Assembly: GCA_023634235.1 (NCBI GenBank)
Contig: JAMKCF010000043.1
Span: 1 to 64,000 of the forward strand
Direction: 5' to 3'
From: Pisaster brevispinus
Taxonomy: Eukaryota > Echinodermata > Asteroidea > Forcipulatida > Asteriidae
Length of the DNA: 64,000 bases
Shown: positions 22,041 to 34,658 of the stretch, piece by piece
Position numbering within the stretch: position 1 is the stretch's first letter
Layout of the letters: each line of letters opens with the position of its first letter
Program-made: the position numbers and the translations under genes
Notes under the pieces: model-generated
Seen by the model: the letters and a program-made list of their open reading frames with translations, nothing else
Told to the model about the DNA's origin: nothing
Database searches by the model: none

Positions 22041-22839
22041 ATATGGTTCGATTTTCGCTAAATAATCTGTACACCTTTAAATTATTAAGATCTACGCTCG
22101 TATCCAACTGGAGGGGACTCGGCGACAAACATAGAAACTCAATATGATGACATTATTAATATTATTGTTGTTATTGTGTAAACAATAACACACAAACATA
22201 ACAAATTCTCAGTTATCAATCTCAACTTCATTTCAAAAGTACACTCTCCTCAAATATTCACATGTGGGCAAGGTCTTACCATTTCTGTCAGCATAATACT
22301 AAACATTGTTCTCTATCGGGTACTGTGACACATTTCAACAAATTAAATTCATTGTAATTTATAGTTTTGATAAATAGCACAGTACAAAAAACAGATAATT
22401 ACCAAGATCGTTTTCAATGTTATTTTTAGTAAATTGTTTGGCTAAATACAGGCCTAAGGCATACTTCCAAATGCACACTGTATTGCGTGACACTAACTAT
22501 AGTTTATAGTTAGTGTGGATGTTTGTTTTAGCATGGTGTATGTTACCTTGATAAAGTTCAACCAGTCTCACGCAGGCTTCCTCTGATAGCTACACTACAT
22601 AATTATTGATGGTTGTATCAAGTACACTATCCCTTGAGACTTTGCCTAGATTTATGTGTACAAAGAAATGGCAGCCCTCACGACCGCAGGATGTGCAATG
22701 AGATTTTCAAGGTGAATGAACTCTACCCTGTGCAAATAACATCTGCCATTATGTTTCTGCATGCTTTTGATGGTGGAATTATGGGGAAAAAAGGGAAAAA
22801 CCTACTACATCATAAAGTATTGCCCACTCCCTAGGATGT
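22041..22839. other. Intergenic; palindrome at 22491-22515
   Basis: Contains the dispersed TCTACGCTCGTATCCAACTG repeat near 22091 and a perfect short palindrome, CACTAACTATA-GTT-TATAGTTAGTG. A short plus-strand open frame at 22613-22834 has no recognisable domain. No gene is called. Confidence 0.4.
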
Positions 22840-22988
22840 TTTAAACAAAGGGAAGTGATAGTTGTTATTTTTTTCAGGGCTGTGTCCTAGAACGGTGTCA
22901 ACGTAATGCAGATGTAATGGCAAAAGTATCAACAAAGATACAATACAAGTCATATCTAAAAGTTCCAGTGTCTAATTGTTGACAAAAC

Positions 22989-23024
<36 letters not shown>

Positions 23025-23790
23025 ATTCACGGCATTTTCACAAAGACGTCAAATCAATCCACGTTTAGCGAGGTGGCAGAGGATACCATCCGCATCTTTG
23101 GCCGCACCAATTGCCAACGGACACAACGGAAATTTGAAATGTGTTCAACCCTGGACAAAATCTGAGAAACTATTCATGCACGAACAGTTCTCAGATTCAA
23201 ATAACTCGGGGCGATCTCCGTATTAATTCGAAGTGAATCCTTTCTCAAAATAGTTAATACAATCAACAGCTTTGGAGCTTCTCACCAAAGTAAAGCTTTT
23301 TATGGTGGTTAATTTTTTGCGTAATTTACCCATCTATGACACCACCTTTAACTTGAGGAAACGGAATTTTTTAATTTCAATACGGAGTAAAAGTTGTCTA
23401 GTTTAGCCGAACTAACAAAAAAACTGAGAATTGAAGGACAGATCTGAGGGTCTTTTATGAAACAAGTGGAACTGATACTTGTTACTGTTATTCTTTGTTA
23501 TCAGCATATGAGATTATGAAGGAGGAAATGGATTCATTTGATGGGGGACAAGCACAGACAGATTGTGTGTTTCTGGTTCCTATAAATATTGGAACTGCCC
23601 TCAAGACCTACACACTCGTTCCAACTGTCTCAATTAAAAAGGGGCTCCAATGTCAAATTCAGTTATTTGATGCACTCATCTTTCAATACATAGAATACTC
23701 TTGTAAGTGAGTGGGGGGTCAATAAATTGAATGGTAAAAAAATCATTTTTATTTTATACTTTTTCAGAGCGAAATTTTAAACATGACATC
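22840..23790. repeat. Block S3 (copy 2) with A-homopolymer
   Basis: Homologous to 6270-7556 and others. It contains a run of more than 30 A residues at about 22989-23022 and the best-preserved exon-like module. Confidence 0.7.
23505..23702 (+). other. Exon-like module, copy 2 (open throughout)
   Basis: A 198-nt segment is bounded by an acceptor-like TTCTTTGTTATCAG and a donor-like T|GTAAGTGAG. It has an open frame of 65 codons, including KEEMDSFDGGQAQTDC, VFLVPINIGTALKTY and QIQLFDALIFQYIEYS. I do not recognise the family. Other copies (7001, 29335, 38101/39349, 50796, 58160) are frame-broken. It may be a remnant exon of a neighbour gene duplicated with the cluster, possibly preceded by another exon-like stretch starting after TTTTTTTCAG at 22878. 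Confidence 0.35.
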
Positions 23791-23819
23791 ATTGGACAGC
23801 ATTGGACATCAGCGAATTT

Positions 23820-25489
23820 GGGCTGAATGATAAATGTCGTTGATTATAAATAAATGCGCAGCCTTATAGTCGGAACAGATATAAGTCAAGATTTGTATGT
23901 TTTATATTAACAATTTGCTTACACACAATCCCATAACCTTTATATGCATAATTTGTGCAGGGCTTGTTAGGTGTGGGTGCAGTTCCTAAGCTAGTCTTAA
24001 ACCACTAGGTTGTAGAATGATTATAGCAATATTCATTCTTTTGAATTGAACTCATCTTGACTCTCCCCTATTTGGGGTGGGGTGGTGTCATCTATTCAAA
24101 GAGGCGGTTGTTAAATTTGTATGAAGGTATTAAAATTAAATTGGAGATTACGTGTGATTGTTTGACTCACAATAAATGCCTTCACATCGCTGAAACTATC
24201 TGGAATAACTAGTCATGTATTTACTTGTTTGTGGGCGGGGCAACAGTGTTGATGAAAGGTGGTGGCTCCTTACCAATAAATGAGAATCCAGAAGTAAACG
24301 TTACTTGACAATGTATTGCAAAGATAACAGGATCGAGGCAAATCAATGCCCAACTGTTAAAATTAAATTAAACTCCTTTGTTTGGGTAGAGCCAAATCAT
24401 CACCGGGGTTCTATGAATACTAATGAAACATTTATCAAACATTAAAATGCGTACAGACCACTGACTTTTCGAGGAAGAATGATGTTTGGATTTACTCAAC
24501 AAAGAGAATCTCTCAGTTACTCAGTATACCATTTGAGGAAAGAACGTGAACTGCAGCTGTTTTGGCATCACAAAATTTCTGAATTTGCCCCATTCCTTCC
24601 AGATAATCCCATTTTATAACAATTAACATCAATTTAAGGATCAACATAACAAATATTACTACCCAGTTTGTTTTACATGTTTCTTTAAAAAAGTATAACT
24701 ATGGTATTTCTCATTTAATTTATTAAATCCTTGTAATTAGTAAAACCAAACAAACAAGATATAACTGGAGACTTTTTTCTGCGAAGATACCAATAGGGTT
24801 ATTGGTTTTAGCCTTACACCGATTTGTGAAAAGCTTCATGGGTGTATGAGGGACACTTTGAAAAGGGACAGAGAGTTTCAACTCCCCAAATGTTTACACT
24901 GGTAAACAAATCTGTTACGCTTTCTCTATTCTGTTTGTTTGTGTGTGGTTGAGTGTTTGGTGGGTTTCTTTTCTTCTTCTTCTTTATCTGGCTATGTCCG
25001 AGTTATTCCCACTTTGCCCGATTTTGGGAGGGCAGTAAGGGTGTGCATATAGAGGGTGTAGACCACAGTTGTGTTGACTGGCGCAGACAACAATAATGAG
25101 CTAATAATCATACACCAGTGGAGTATAGTCTACAACGAAAACATGCCTAATATTTGCGGCTGGAATTGTGCTGTTCTCCTGTGCTGGAAATGGGTCCCAT
25201 TGTTTTGCGCATCATCTCGTCTGAGACGGGTCTATAGAATGCCCGCTGCGTAATAACAATCTTGATCAAGCCTTTGAGATTATTCAAATCACCTTGAAGT
25301 TTGTTTCGGAATTGACAAAAATTAGTACGAATACACGGGTCATCGAGTAAAATAATATTAATAATATTATAATAATATAATAATCTAAGCATTTAAAAAG
25401 CGTTCTTACGCAAAAAAAGTACCACAACGCTTTAGAACAATACAAATTACTACAATTAATATTTAACATTACAAAGGAATGATAAAGAA
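23820..25489. repeat. Duplicated block S2 (copy 2) and LINE-adjacent flank
   Basis: 23820-24740 is homologous to 8080-9140. 24760-25300 matches 9330-9830 and 59050-59330 (anchor GTCTACAACGAAAACATG). AT-rich simple sequence lies at about 25345-25385. No gene seen. Confidence 0.65.
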
Positions 25490-25850
25490 AACAAACTAGT
25501 AAGTAAAATAAGTCTGAAAAGGGTAAGTTTTAAGCGATGTTTTGAATTCAGTAAGTGAAATGGCATAACACATTTAATATGGAAGATTGTTCCAAATTTT
25601 TGGAGCAGCTGCATAAGAACTTTTGGCAGATGAAGAGTATCTGGTTTGAGGTTTTGTGAGAATCCTTGTATCTGAGCTGGAACGGAGTGTGCGATTAAGC
25701 TGGTAAGAAGTGATAAGTTCAGTAAGGTAAGGGGAGCAGTTTCATTCCAATATTATATGTGATGGTTATCAAGTTGAAGATGATACGTCCATGAATAGGG
25801 AGCGAGGAAAATTGTTGAAGCGGTCAGATTGTTTTTTTTTTGTTTTTTTT
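25490..25850 (-). mobile_element. LINE C-terminal fragment (copy 2)
   Basis: Same fragment as 13100-13430, here extending further 3' to a FKTSLKTYPFQTYF-type end near 25500. Frame-broken. Lies between genes D and E, in the same position as in the B-C and H-I intervals. Confidence 0.75.
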
Positions 25851-26676
25851 TTTTACGAGCCCAAGTGAGGCCTAACGAGTATGATAATATCTTAAAAATG
25901 CTTGTTTAGTTGGACCTAGGGTTAAACCGAATGTCAACCAGAATTAGTAATGATAGCATGGGTTGGTAAAATTCACCATGGACTTTAAAGGTTTTTTTTT
26001 TTGTGACGTGTTTATAATTGTTTTTGTGACGTGTTTATAATTTATCATCAATCGTTAGAGACGGTTATCTTGATACGTGTTTTGCAAGTCAAAATGAGAA
26101 TTAATTAATATCAACAGCCTAAAAGAAAATCGTATTCTCTTCGTTTCTCGCCTAGGACGCTATTTATAATCTTATGACCCAATTAAAACAAAAAAATCTT
26201 GTTTGTCTTTCTCTTTTGCATAAAAGTTAGCAAAATGTATGCCTTTATTTGGTTGTAAAACAATTGTCATTGGTTTTGACTAGCAGGAAATATTTTTTCA
26301 TCGTTTCTTCCTGTATTTTGTTATGAGTTTTGTAAACACCCTTGCCCTGAGGCAGTTCAGAATGAATGTTATAACTGAACTGAATCCTTCAAGTTACAAT
26401 GTTCTTCAAAAGTTCTTATTTTCCTCATATTTTTCCTAAAAGAGCCAAAACAATTACATCGACAGTTTTATGTTGGTATCCTCTTATTGTCCTATAATTA
26501 CCACCATTGTCATAAAATACACCTCTTCAAGTAAACTCGACTTTTAATTAATTGCAGAAACTATGCTAACCTGTGTAAAGACTATTTGCATTGTACATCG
26601 ACATGTTTTAACACGTTGACAATCAAAGTGATCAGTTAAAACCAACAACCATTGGAATGTGATAAGAACTGCACTA
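25851..26676. repeat. Block S5 (copy 2)
   Basis: Homologous to 13431-14286. Includes a tandem duplication of TTTTTGTGACGTGTTTATAA near 25995-26040. Non-coding. Confidence 0.65.
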
Positions 26677-26885
26677 CAATCTGAAAACTCCACGTCAGAA
26701 CAGACCCGGAAATTGGTGTAAATTTATAGATTTTATCACTGATCTTGCGTCTGTTTGACCCGTTTCCGGGCCATTTTGACACATATTCCGGGTCCTACTG
26801 ACCCAGAAATTGGTCAAGCCCCACGGGACCCGGAATCCAGGAAACCGAAATCCGGGTCAATTCTGACCCAGGAGTTTTCAGAGTG
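26677..26885. mobile_element. MITE M1 (copy 2)
   Basis: Ends CAATCTGAAAACTCC and GGAGTTTTCAGAGTG are flanked by TA. It has an internal deletion compared with the copy at 14287-14534. Confidence 0.7.
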
Positions 26886-27593
26886 TAGTCACCTCTATGG
26901 AGACAGATTCCAGCTGAATGTTCTTTGATTTTAAAATAAGGTTGTCAAAGATACGGCTTAAGATTTTCAGCAGTTAATTGTTTTCAATGGGTCATTGTCC
27001 ATTTGGAATTCTTCTTGTTATTTGCTAGAACAAACTTTAGTAATTTATCCTTGTGGCAATTTCTTGAATATTATAATTTGGTTTCAAATTGACAAACCTA
27101 GTTCTTTTACAAAGGATGCTGGTTGAGTTTTGTCCTGCCCCCTTCTAACTAAATCACTGACCCCTGTTAATTGTCATAATAACATATAGCACGTGCATTA
27201 TAGTCCAGCTTAGGATATTATGGCATATGACCAGAATAGTGAGTGTATAATGGTTAATAAGACAATTGAAATATTACTGCTGAGTTTAAATAAACCAGTC
27301 TACCCATTATGCAGTAAGTATTCTAAATCTAAAATTAAGAGCAACTGCATAAAAAAAAAAAAATGTTGTTTAAGTAAAATTTAATCTCTGGCTAAAGTAA
27401 GTTACCGATCATGCATTCAAGTGTCGTTTTAGATCAGTGTTAATACAAGTACTGTCTACTACTATAGTTGGGCTTCAATAGCCTCATACATGTTGCTATC
27501 TACAGCAATTCAAGCAGCCTGAGATTAACGTCTTGAATTACGTCTATCATCGCCCTATCAAAGTTCCCGCATGACACATCATGAAGAGATACT

Positions 27594-28730
27594 CTACTTA
27601 AATGTCAGTTCTTGGTAGCTGGATGGTGTAGTCTCCTTACTGACTTTAGAAGCCGCCTGGCCGTGTAGCTGGGTTTCCATTTCGTCATTCGCTCTGTTAT
27701 CTCCAGCATTTTGATCTGCGTCAGATTCACGGCTTGTATTGCGTCTAGCTTTGCATCGTCCACTCCAGACCGAGAAGTACATCAAGACTATAGTGAAGAG
27801 CATCGAGAACAAAACGCCACTCACTGAGACGGCTATTATGACGTCATGGGTATGTTCCTCTCTCCCCAGGACTGGAGGCGTGGACGGGGGTTGGGTGTCG
27901 TCTACTGACTTCACCCATGGTCTGGTGATGTCTTTAGTGATTCCTGTGGATAGAGTAGTATTGACGGTGTCACGGGGAAAATCAGACGTGTTGACGGTGA
28001 GAGTCTCCTCGGTCTCAGGTACATGAGTAGCGGATGTTTTCGGTTTATTCTGCGGATGAATGAGTATCAGATAGTTATCACTTCTTTTCACGTATTTAAT
28101 CACACTGAATGCCTTACAATACACGTTAGTGTGGTCAAATCTTATCTTGAAAAATGTTAAGGTATGTCCGTCGTTATCCAAATGATAAAATGATTGATCT
28201 TGAAATTTTATGAATTTGGTTCCATTTACGAGCCATTTCACATTGAGGGTCGGTAGAGCTCCACGCTGTGAGTGAGAATTACAGCGAAATGTAACATTAT
28301 CTCCCGTTGTTATTGGACGACGAGGCGGCCGAACACTGATGTCAATTAGTGATGGTATAATGAGGATCGCAGGGGAAGTGTAAGCCCAGGGGTTTGTTAC
28401 ATTTGAGTAAATGCTGCATCGATATCGCCTCGCATCACTTGGCTGGACTCCTGTAATCGTCAAAGACCAGTCAGGACCAGAAGACACTGATTATCTGTCT
28501 GGATACCCAGTATAGACAAGAGTACATGCAGAAGTCGATTGAAATCCGTTGTTTGTCTCACGCTCCCAATGAATCACACACCACTCATCTTGACAGATGG
28601 TAAAGTCAGTGGTACACGTCAGTGTGGCAGTCTCTCCTACCTCGGCTACGGTATCCTCCGGATGACCCGTGAAGACACAAGCTCTGCTTACCGGGGACAA
28701 TACAAGAAGGCAAACCACTACCAGACACAT
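27594..28730 (-). pseudogene. Gene E: short-tail receptor with one nonsense codon
   Basis: Same length and order as gene C. The signal peptide MCLVVVCLLVLSPVSRA starts at 28730, followed by a V domain with a CQDEWC loop, Ig2, stalk, transmembrane helix and a tail ending SSYQELTFK. The frame is open except for TAA at 28491-28493, where all relatives have TAT (Tyr, in PDRYSVSS), so a single base change truncates the product inside the V domain. A second difference is in the tail: the YEEM tyrosine of C and I is replaced (NDEM), leaving only the terminal SSYQEL motif. With one lesion and otherwise conserved sequence this may be a recent null allele, a polymorphism or a sequence error. The signal peptide matches gene H rather than gene C. 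Confidence 0.85.
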
Positions 28731-28935
28731 CGTTTCACGCTGAATGAAAACAGTGTATAGTGAAATATATATGTAAGGTCCTGATAGAAGTTAGCATAAA
28801 CGTTACCGTTCTCTTCCTTGACAAAGAGGTCAAGAATGAAATCCAAGGTGTTCGAGTTGTAAATAATGTTGTCTCATAACGGGACGTTGCATTTAATATG
28901 TGTATGATGATTATTATTAATAACTTCCTCAATGA
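28731..28935 (-). promoter_or_regulatory. Conserved 5' flank of gene E
   Basis: Keeps CTTCCTTGACAAAGAGGTC (about 28814-28832) and AACTTCCTCA at 28922-28931, about 195 bp from the start codon. Closely matches the flank of gene H (55870-56080). Confidence 0.5.
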
Positions 28936-29099
28936 TTAAAGTTACATAGTCCGTACATTTTCGTATTTGTTTGCCCTTCCCTCCCTTCCCCATCCCTCCC
29001 CTAAACTCGGACGAAGCGTCTTTAGTAATCTTGGGGCAGGTTAAATGTCTTTATTTTGATGCTAAGCTTTTAATATGCCTGTATGGTGGTTGGTTTATT

Positions 29100-29900
29100 A
29101 TAAGAGCTTCTTACCAAAGTATGGCTTTTTAGGGTGATTAATGTTTTGAGTAATTTACCCATCTATGATACTACCTTTATTTTGAGGAAACGGAGTGAAA
29201 GTTGTCTATTTTAGCTGAACTAACAACAAAACTGAGAATTGAAGAAAAGATATCTGGGTCTTTTATTAAACAAGTGGAACTGATACCTGTTACTGTTATT
29301 AAACAAAAATGTAATTTTATGCGTGTCTTAAGGAGGACATTGATTTTTCTGATGGTGAGACAAGCACAGACAAATATTGTTTTTATGATTCCTATAATAT
29401 TTGGATCTGCCCTCAAGACCTAAAAAATAGTTCCAACTGTCTCAACTAAAGAGGTGCTCCGAGGTCAAATTCAGTTTTGCGATGCACTCATCTTTCAACA
29501 CATAAACCCCTCCTGGAAATGGGGGATTACTAAATTGAATTTTATAAAATGCCATTTTTAGTTGATACTCTTTCAGAACGAAATTTGAAACATGACATAA
29601 TTTGACATCAACAACAAACGGGTCTGTACATTTCAAAGTGGACTTCTCGCACCAGTGAATAGGTCAAGTTCAATGCCGTTTGATTGAACATCATTAAAAT
29701 TTAGCTATGAACTAAATTTAAAAAAATCTGTACAAAAATGTACAGACCACATATTTGAAATGTGAATGTCACCGAAAGTTTTTGAGTTCTTGACGAAAAT
29801 TGCACTTGAGGGTATCAAACACAGAGGCAGTTTAACCGAGGTTAGAGAATTGTAAATATTTTCAATTGGAAAATAAGTTGATCACAAATTGAATTTGACC
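29100..29900. repeat. Block S3 (copy 3) with decayed exon-like module
   Basis: Homologous to 6270-7556. The exon-like module is at about 29335-29515. Its acceptor is lost and the donor is changed to CTGGAAAT. Confidence 0.65.
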
Positions 29901-31200
29901 TTAGACCCCTCTTTAAACAATAAACGAACTATTGTTTAACATTCACATAAAAAAAAAAACTGGCGACAAAAACTTACGATGTGGTCATCTTTGTATTGTT
30001 ATATTTTTTTTCTCACTAAATTGACGCAATGAAAACGAGGCTGGAATAAGTTTAGTCTGGTACCTCTTGCCTATAAATCACATCAGTATTCACGGCAGTT
30101 GTTGGAGACAGGGAATATGGGTAAGTTTAGGGTCAGCTTGAAGGAGGTACAAAATCAACCTCTTGAAAGGAAATATAATAGTTTGTTTGTTTTTCTTCAC
30201 AATGAGATTTGAAGAACAAGGAAATGGCTTATGGGCCTAAGTTCTCCCTTTTACTGGACCCAGAACATCTCAGATGTTACAATTCAGGAGGTTTACAGAC
30301 TCTGTGCATCACCGGAGATACAAAACTTAAGGTTTAGACACAATGTGGACTATTTCTTTCTCCCTTTGGAGACAACTTTCTTTCTTTCAAGAAAATGTAA
30401 CAGGCTCAAAGAGGTTTTGAGAAAATCCCGAAACCAAGAAAAAAAAACATGATAAATCACATGCATGTTTTCTATTTTGGGATTTGTTCAGGCTTTATAC
30501 CGTGTTTTTACATTGTTTTATTTTAAACAAAATTTTGAACATTTTCAATTATCAAAAGATAGATCATAAGCACTGACATTTCCAGCAACTGCAACACCCA
30601 CAAATCCTAACTATCAAAATGAAATGGAAAACTGCTGCGTAGAAAAACTGACAGGATCCAGAAGAATTTATGAAAAACACAAACAACCTTAATGGAATGA
30701 AACTAGAAAAGAAAAGAGAAAAATATGTCAGCACCAAAAGGAAACTAACGATAATAAACTTGGGAGTGAAAGCCGCCATCGTAATTGTGTGGAAAAGTAC
30801 TCAAGTAGAAACATTATCTCGGTGTCTGGGCATTGGTTAGCGTTGGCCTGGAATCGACAAGTCAGTGCAAAAACATTTCATCCCCAAAAATAGCCTTTAC
30901 ATGGAGGCATATTTGAAATGGAACCACCGTGCCAAAAAAATAGCGTACAAATCCCTACCGCAATGTTGCTGTACCTCAAAGTCTTGCCCTTGCCCCCCTA
31001 CCCCGGTCCAAAGTCGATATTGGATCTCATTGCGGTCTTTGCTCAAGCTTGATGTATCAACAAAATGTAGGTGGGGGTGGGTGGGGACAGGGGGTAGAAG
31101 TGACGGGGGGAGTAAGGTTGTTATCAAAGTGTTTTGTTTTGGTCAGGATTGTAGGTCTATTCTCCCTAAATGGTTAATTAAAATTGCTCGTGTGGATTAC
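29901..31200. repeat. Segmental duplication block S4 (copy 1)
   Basis: Homologous to 39800-41070 and, in its left part, to 58690-59050. Anchors are AATCACATCAGTATTCACGG and ACATGATAAATCACATGCAT. Contains the paired small open frame at 30564-30779. Confidence 0.7.
30564..30779 (-). other. Candidate small secretory ORF or signal exon (71 codons), copy 1
   Basis: ATG in a strong context (minus strand GATGGCGGC) opens MAAFTPKFIIVSFLLVLTYF, a signal-peptide-like start, then a hydrophobic, aromatic-rich stretch ending in ICGCCSCWKCQCL. The duplicate at 40445-40657 keeps the start, frame and length within one codon despite many differences. A GTTTGT donor-like site follows the codons for FIPLR, so it could be a first exon. 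No homology recognised, and it may be chance. Confidence 0.3.
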
Positions 31201-32260
31201 AAGAAACACTTATGGATTTGATTGTCTTACTTTGAACATTCCAACGACCGAAAAAACGCATTGTTACTCCACAAACTTAACCACGGCCATGCCTTTCTTT
31301 CCCCCTACACTTGTTGCAAACCCGCATCTTTTGTACGAAAAAAAAAACCTGGATACCCACATGCAACTGATGAGGAAGCGAACAAGACTTCCGAAAGCTA
31401 TAGCTATTGCTACCCATAGAATCTGCCTCTCTGACTGAAGGTAAAGCTGACAAGCACGTTACTTCGGAATAGACCAATCGTAAAACAAATTAGAAAAGCT
31501 TACGTCACTGCACGTTTATCCAATGAAATCATTGTATCCAATGAAATCATTGGGTCTCGAATACCAGTGCCTGTCTTTTTCCTTGCGGATAAAGACAGGT
31601 GACTAGTAGAGAAATGCCCAACCTTCACAGGGTGTCATCTTGCAGTTTAAGTTTAACCAAGGTCTACTGAACATTGATCCGTCAAAGCATGTTAAATATC
31701 ATCCGTTGCAAAGTTCAGGTAAAAAGTGGCTTTTGAATGATGGACTAAAAAGGAAAACGTGGTACGTTTTTTTCCTCCCCATCTCTTTCTCTTATTTTTT
31801 TTTCACTGTGTCGCTGTTGCTGTCGCTGTTGCTGTCGATATCCCTGTCGCTGTCGCTGACTATGTCGTTGTTGCTGTTGCTATTGTTGTCGTTGTCGTTT
31901 TCGTTGTCGGTGTCTTCGTCGTTGTCGTTGTTCTTGTTGTTATTGTTGTTTTGAAAAAAAGACCAACTTTATAGATAGCTTGCGACAAATTTAGGCGGAG
32001 AATTAAGGATTCGGTTCTCAAATTTAAAGTTAGATGCATTCCTGATGTACGAAAAAGGAACTTCTTTTTCACATTTGAGCGAAAGGCGGGAAGCGAATTA
32101 TATTTTGTCAGAGAGTTGATTCACGTTCCTATCAGGCTGAGCCGATTTCCGGCTAATGTGAGGTTTTGGGGCCGGTCTCTGCACATTTGTCTGTTTGTAA
32201 CAGCGTTTCAGACAGGAGGGTTGGTTCTGGTATGAACTTTATAATCAATGAGCTTTTAAA
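31201..32260. other. Intergenic with trinucleotide-type repeat
   Basis: 31805-31955 is an imperfect TGTCGCTGT/TGTTGTCGT repeat. 31515-31550 has a tandem ATCCAATGAAATCATTG pair. 32060-32260 matches 7990-8080 and 46810-46990. No gene recognised. Confidence 0.5.
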
Positions 32261-32269
32261 ATTTAATTT

Positions 32270-33841
32270 ATAAATCAGCATTCGGGGGTAATTACTAGTC
32301 CTTTACTTTGTCTTTCAATAAGGAAGGGCAATCACTCAACTAGTTGTTATTACGAGATTTGTTTATTCTATTGTACCAATAAAAGCCTACAGTTACAAGC
32401 AAATGCAGTACAGCCATAAAGAGTGATGTTTAGCTATTTTAATTCGAATTAATGAGCTAAATGGTAAAATAATGTCGTTGCTTATAAATAACTGCTCAAC
32501 CTTATAGTCGGAACAGATATTTTTAAGTCAAATTTTGTGTGTCTTTTATTAATACTTTCTTACACAAAATCCTTCAACTTGTATAAACACAATGTGTGCA
32601 CGGCTTGTTAGGTCTGAGTGCAGCTCCTAAGCAAGACTTAAACCACTAGGTTTAAGAATGGTTAGAGCAAAAATCATTTTTTAAGATAAACCTTTCCCCT
32701 ATTTGGGTGTGGGTCGGCATCATCGAAAAGAGGTGGTTGATACATTTTATAAAAGGAATTTAATAATATTAAATATGAAATTACGTGAGATTGTTTGACT
32801 CACAATGAATGCATTCACACAACTGAAACTATCTGGAATAAATAGTCAGGTATTTACTTCTTTGTGGGAAGGGCAATAGTGTTGATAGAAGGTGGTGGCT
32901 TCTTACCAATAAATGAGAATTCAGAAGTAAACGTTACCTGAAAATGTATTGCAAAGATAACAGGATCAAGGAAAATCAATCCCCAACTGTTATGTTTTTC
33001 CCATGTTTGGGTAAAGCCAAATCATCACTGGGGTTCTATCAATAATAGTTGTTCTAAATCATTAAAATGTGTTAAAAAAAACTGATTTGAAAGCAGCAGT
33101 GATGTCTTTTAGCGAAAGAATGATGTTTGGATTTACTCAACAATGAGCATCACTCAGTTACTCAGTGTAGCCCTTTATTAAAAGCCAGTGAACTAAATTA
33201 GCGCTAAAAGTCTCTCACAATTTCTTAATTTTCCCTCAATCCTTCCAGATAGTCCCAATTCGTTGCATTTTATATCAATTCAAGGATAATTTGAGAAAAT
33301 GTTACTCCCTTTGTTTTACACTATTACTTCATGTGTAGTATTTGTTCGTTTTTTATGTAACTACATGGGATTTATTGTGTAATTTGTTAAAGTTATGTAA
33401 TTAGCAAACAAAACATATATACAAAAATAAATAGAGACTTTCACTGCTAAAGTAAAAATATGATTGTTTGTTTTAGCCTTAGACCGATATGTGAAAAGCT
33501 TCATGGGTGTGTGGGGGACACTTTGAAGAGGGACAAAGGGATTGATTTGCCCAAAATTGTAAACTGGTAAATAAACATCTGTTACGCTTTCTCTATCCTG
33601 TTGTGTTTTGTTTTTTTAGTTTGTTTGTGTGTTTCTGGCTGTGCCCGAATTATTCCCACTTTGCCCGTTTTGGGGAGGGCAGTTTAGGGTGTTTATATAG
33701 AAGGTGCAGACCAGAGCTGTATGTTGACTGATGCAGACGACAATAATGAGCTAATAATCCTAAACTAAAGAAGCATAGTCTGCAACAAAAACATGCACAA
33801 TACTTTGAGGCTGGCATTGTGCTGTTCACCTATGCTGGAAA
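32270..33841. repeat. Block S2 (copy 3) and S1 start
   Basis: Homologous to 8080-9140, then to the CAGACCAGAG...CAACAAAAACATG segment of block S1. Interrupted by the insertion at 33842. Confidence 0.7.
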
Positions 33842-34340
33842 CATAGAGTAATAATTATAGGAGTTGGAGGGCGCACTGGTAATGCTACGTGCACAAACGC
33901 GACGGGACCGAAAGGAGACACGCGCGCCATTTTATAAGAGGGCAACATTGAATACGAAGTACGTGGTGTGCTTGCTAAATACACATTATGCGGTCTGATA
34001 AACGGGCTGCCGTTTTGTAGTTGCTTTGGGGGTTTATCTTATTCGTTTCAATAGAGGTAGACACCATGTCATTATTAATTGTCCAAATTGAAGGAATATA
34101 TTTCTAAAATGTTATATTTATTCGGGGATTAAGTTTAACTATAAACAGTTTAACTGCCATTCATAAATTTCACAGTAAACCATTTCATTGTTAACCATTG
34201 CTCTGTTGCAATACGCACTAATAATCTAGACACAAATATGTTGTTTTTTGACTACTTATCACGAAATGACCGCCGCTGCCCTTGTATGGCCGCGTAACTA
34301 AGCCAGTGCGCCCTCTAGTTTCTATAATAAAACTCTATGA
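33842..34340. mobile_element. 499-bp non-autonomous DNA transposon, recent insertion
   Basis: Terminal inverted repeats of about 37 bp: left CATAGAGTAATAATTATAGG continuing to GAGGGCGCACTGG, right its imperfect reverse complement ending ACTCTATG. The element is flanked by a direct repeat CTGGAAA (33835-33841 and 34341-34347). Sister copies of the block (9740, 25185, 42590, 59205) read straight through the empty site (CTGGAAATGGGTCCCATTG). No transposase. The 6-8 bp target duplication does not fix the superfamily, and hAT is possible. Confidence 0.8.
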
Positions 34341-34658
34341 CTGGAAATGGGTCCCATTGTTTTGCGCGTCATTTCGACGTTTCAGGTCCGCTGTGTAAAA
34401 ACAAACTTGATGTCGCCTACGTGATCATTCAAATCACACTGAAGTTTGTCTCGGAATTGACAACAGTGCCGATGATAATGTGTGTTTTATTCCAGAAGCT
34501 TGCATAAGCAGTGTACTTTTCAGTCGAGTACTGAGAACTTGCACAATAAGCCTAGTACTTGAGTACGGGTACTTGGGTCATTGAGTACTAGGACGAGTAC
34601 AAGTATCCAGGAACACGAGATACCTTTTTTTCTCCCTATCTCTTTCTCATATTTTGTT

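Noticed and set aside
30865..31438. Several overlapping open frames of 65-118 codons
   Set aside because: Not shared with the S4 duplicate at 40800-41070 and without recognisable domains.
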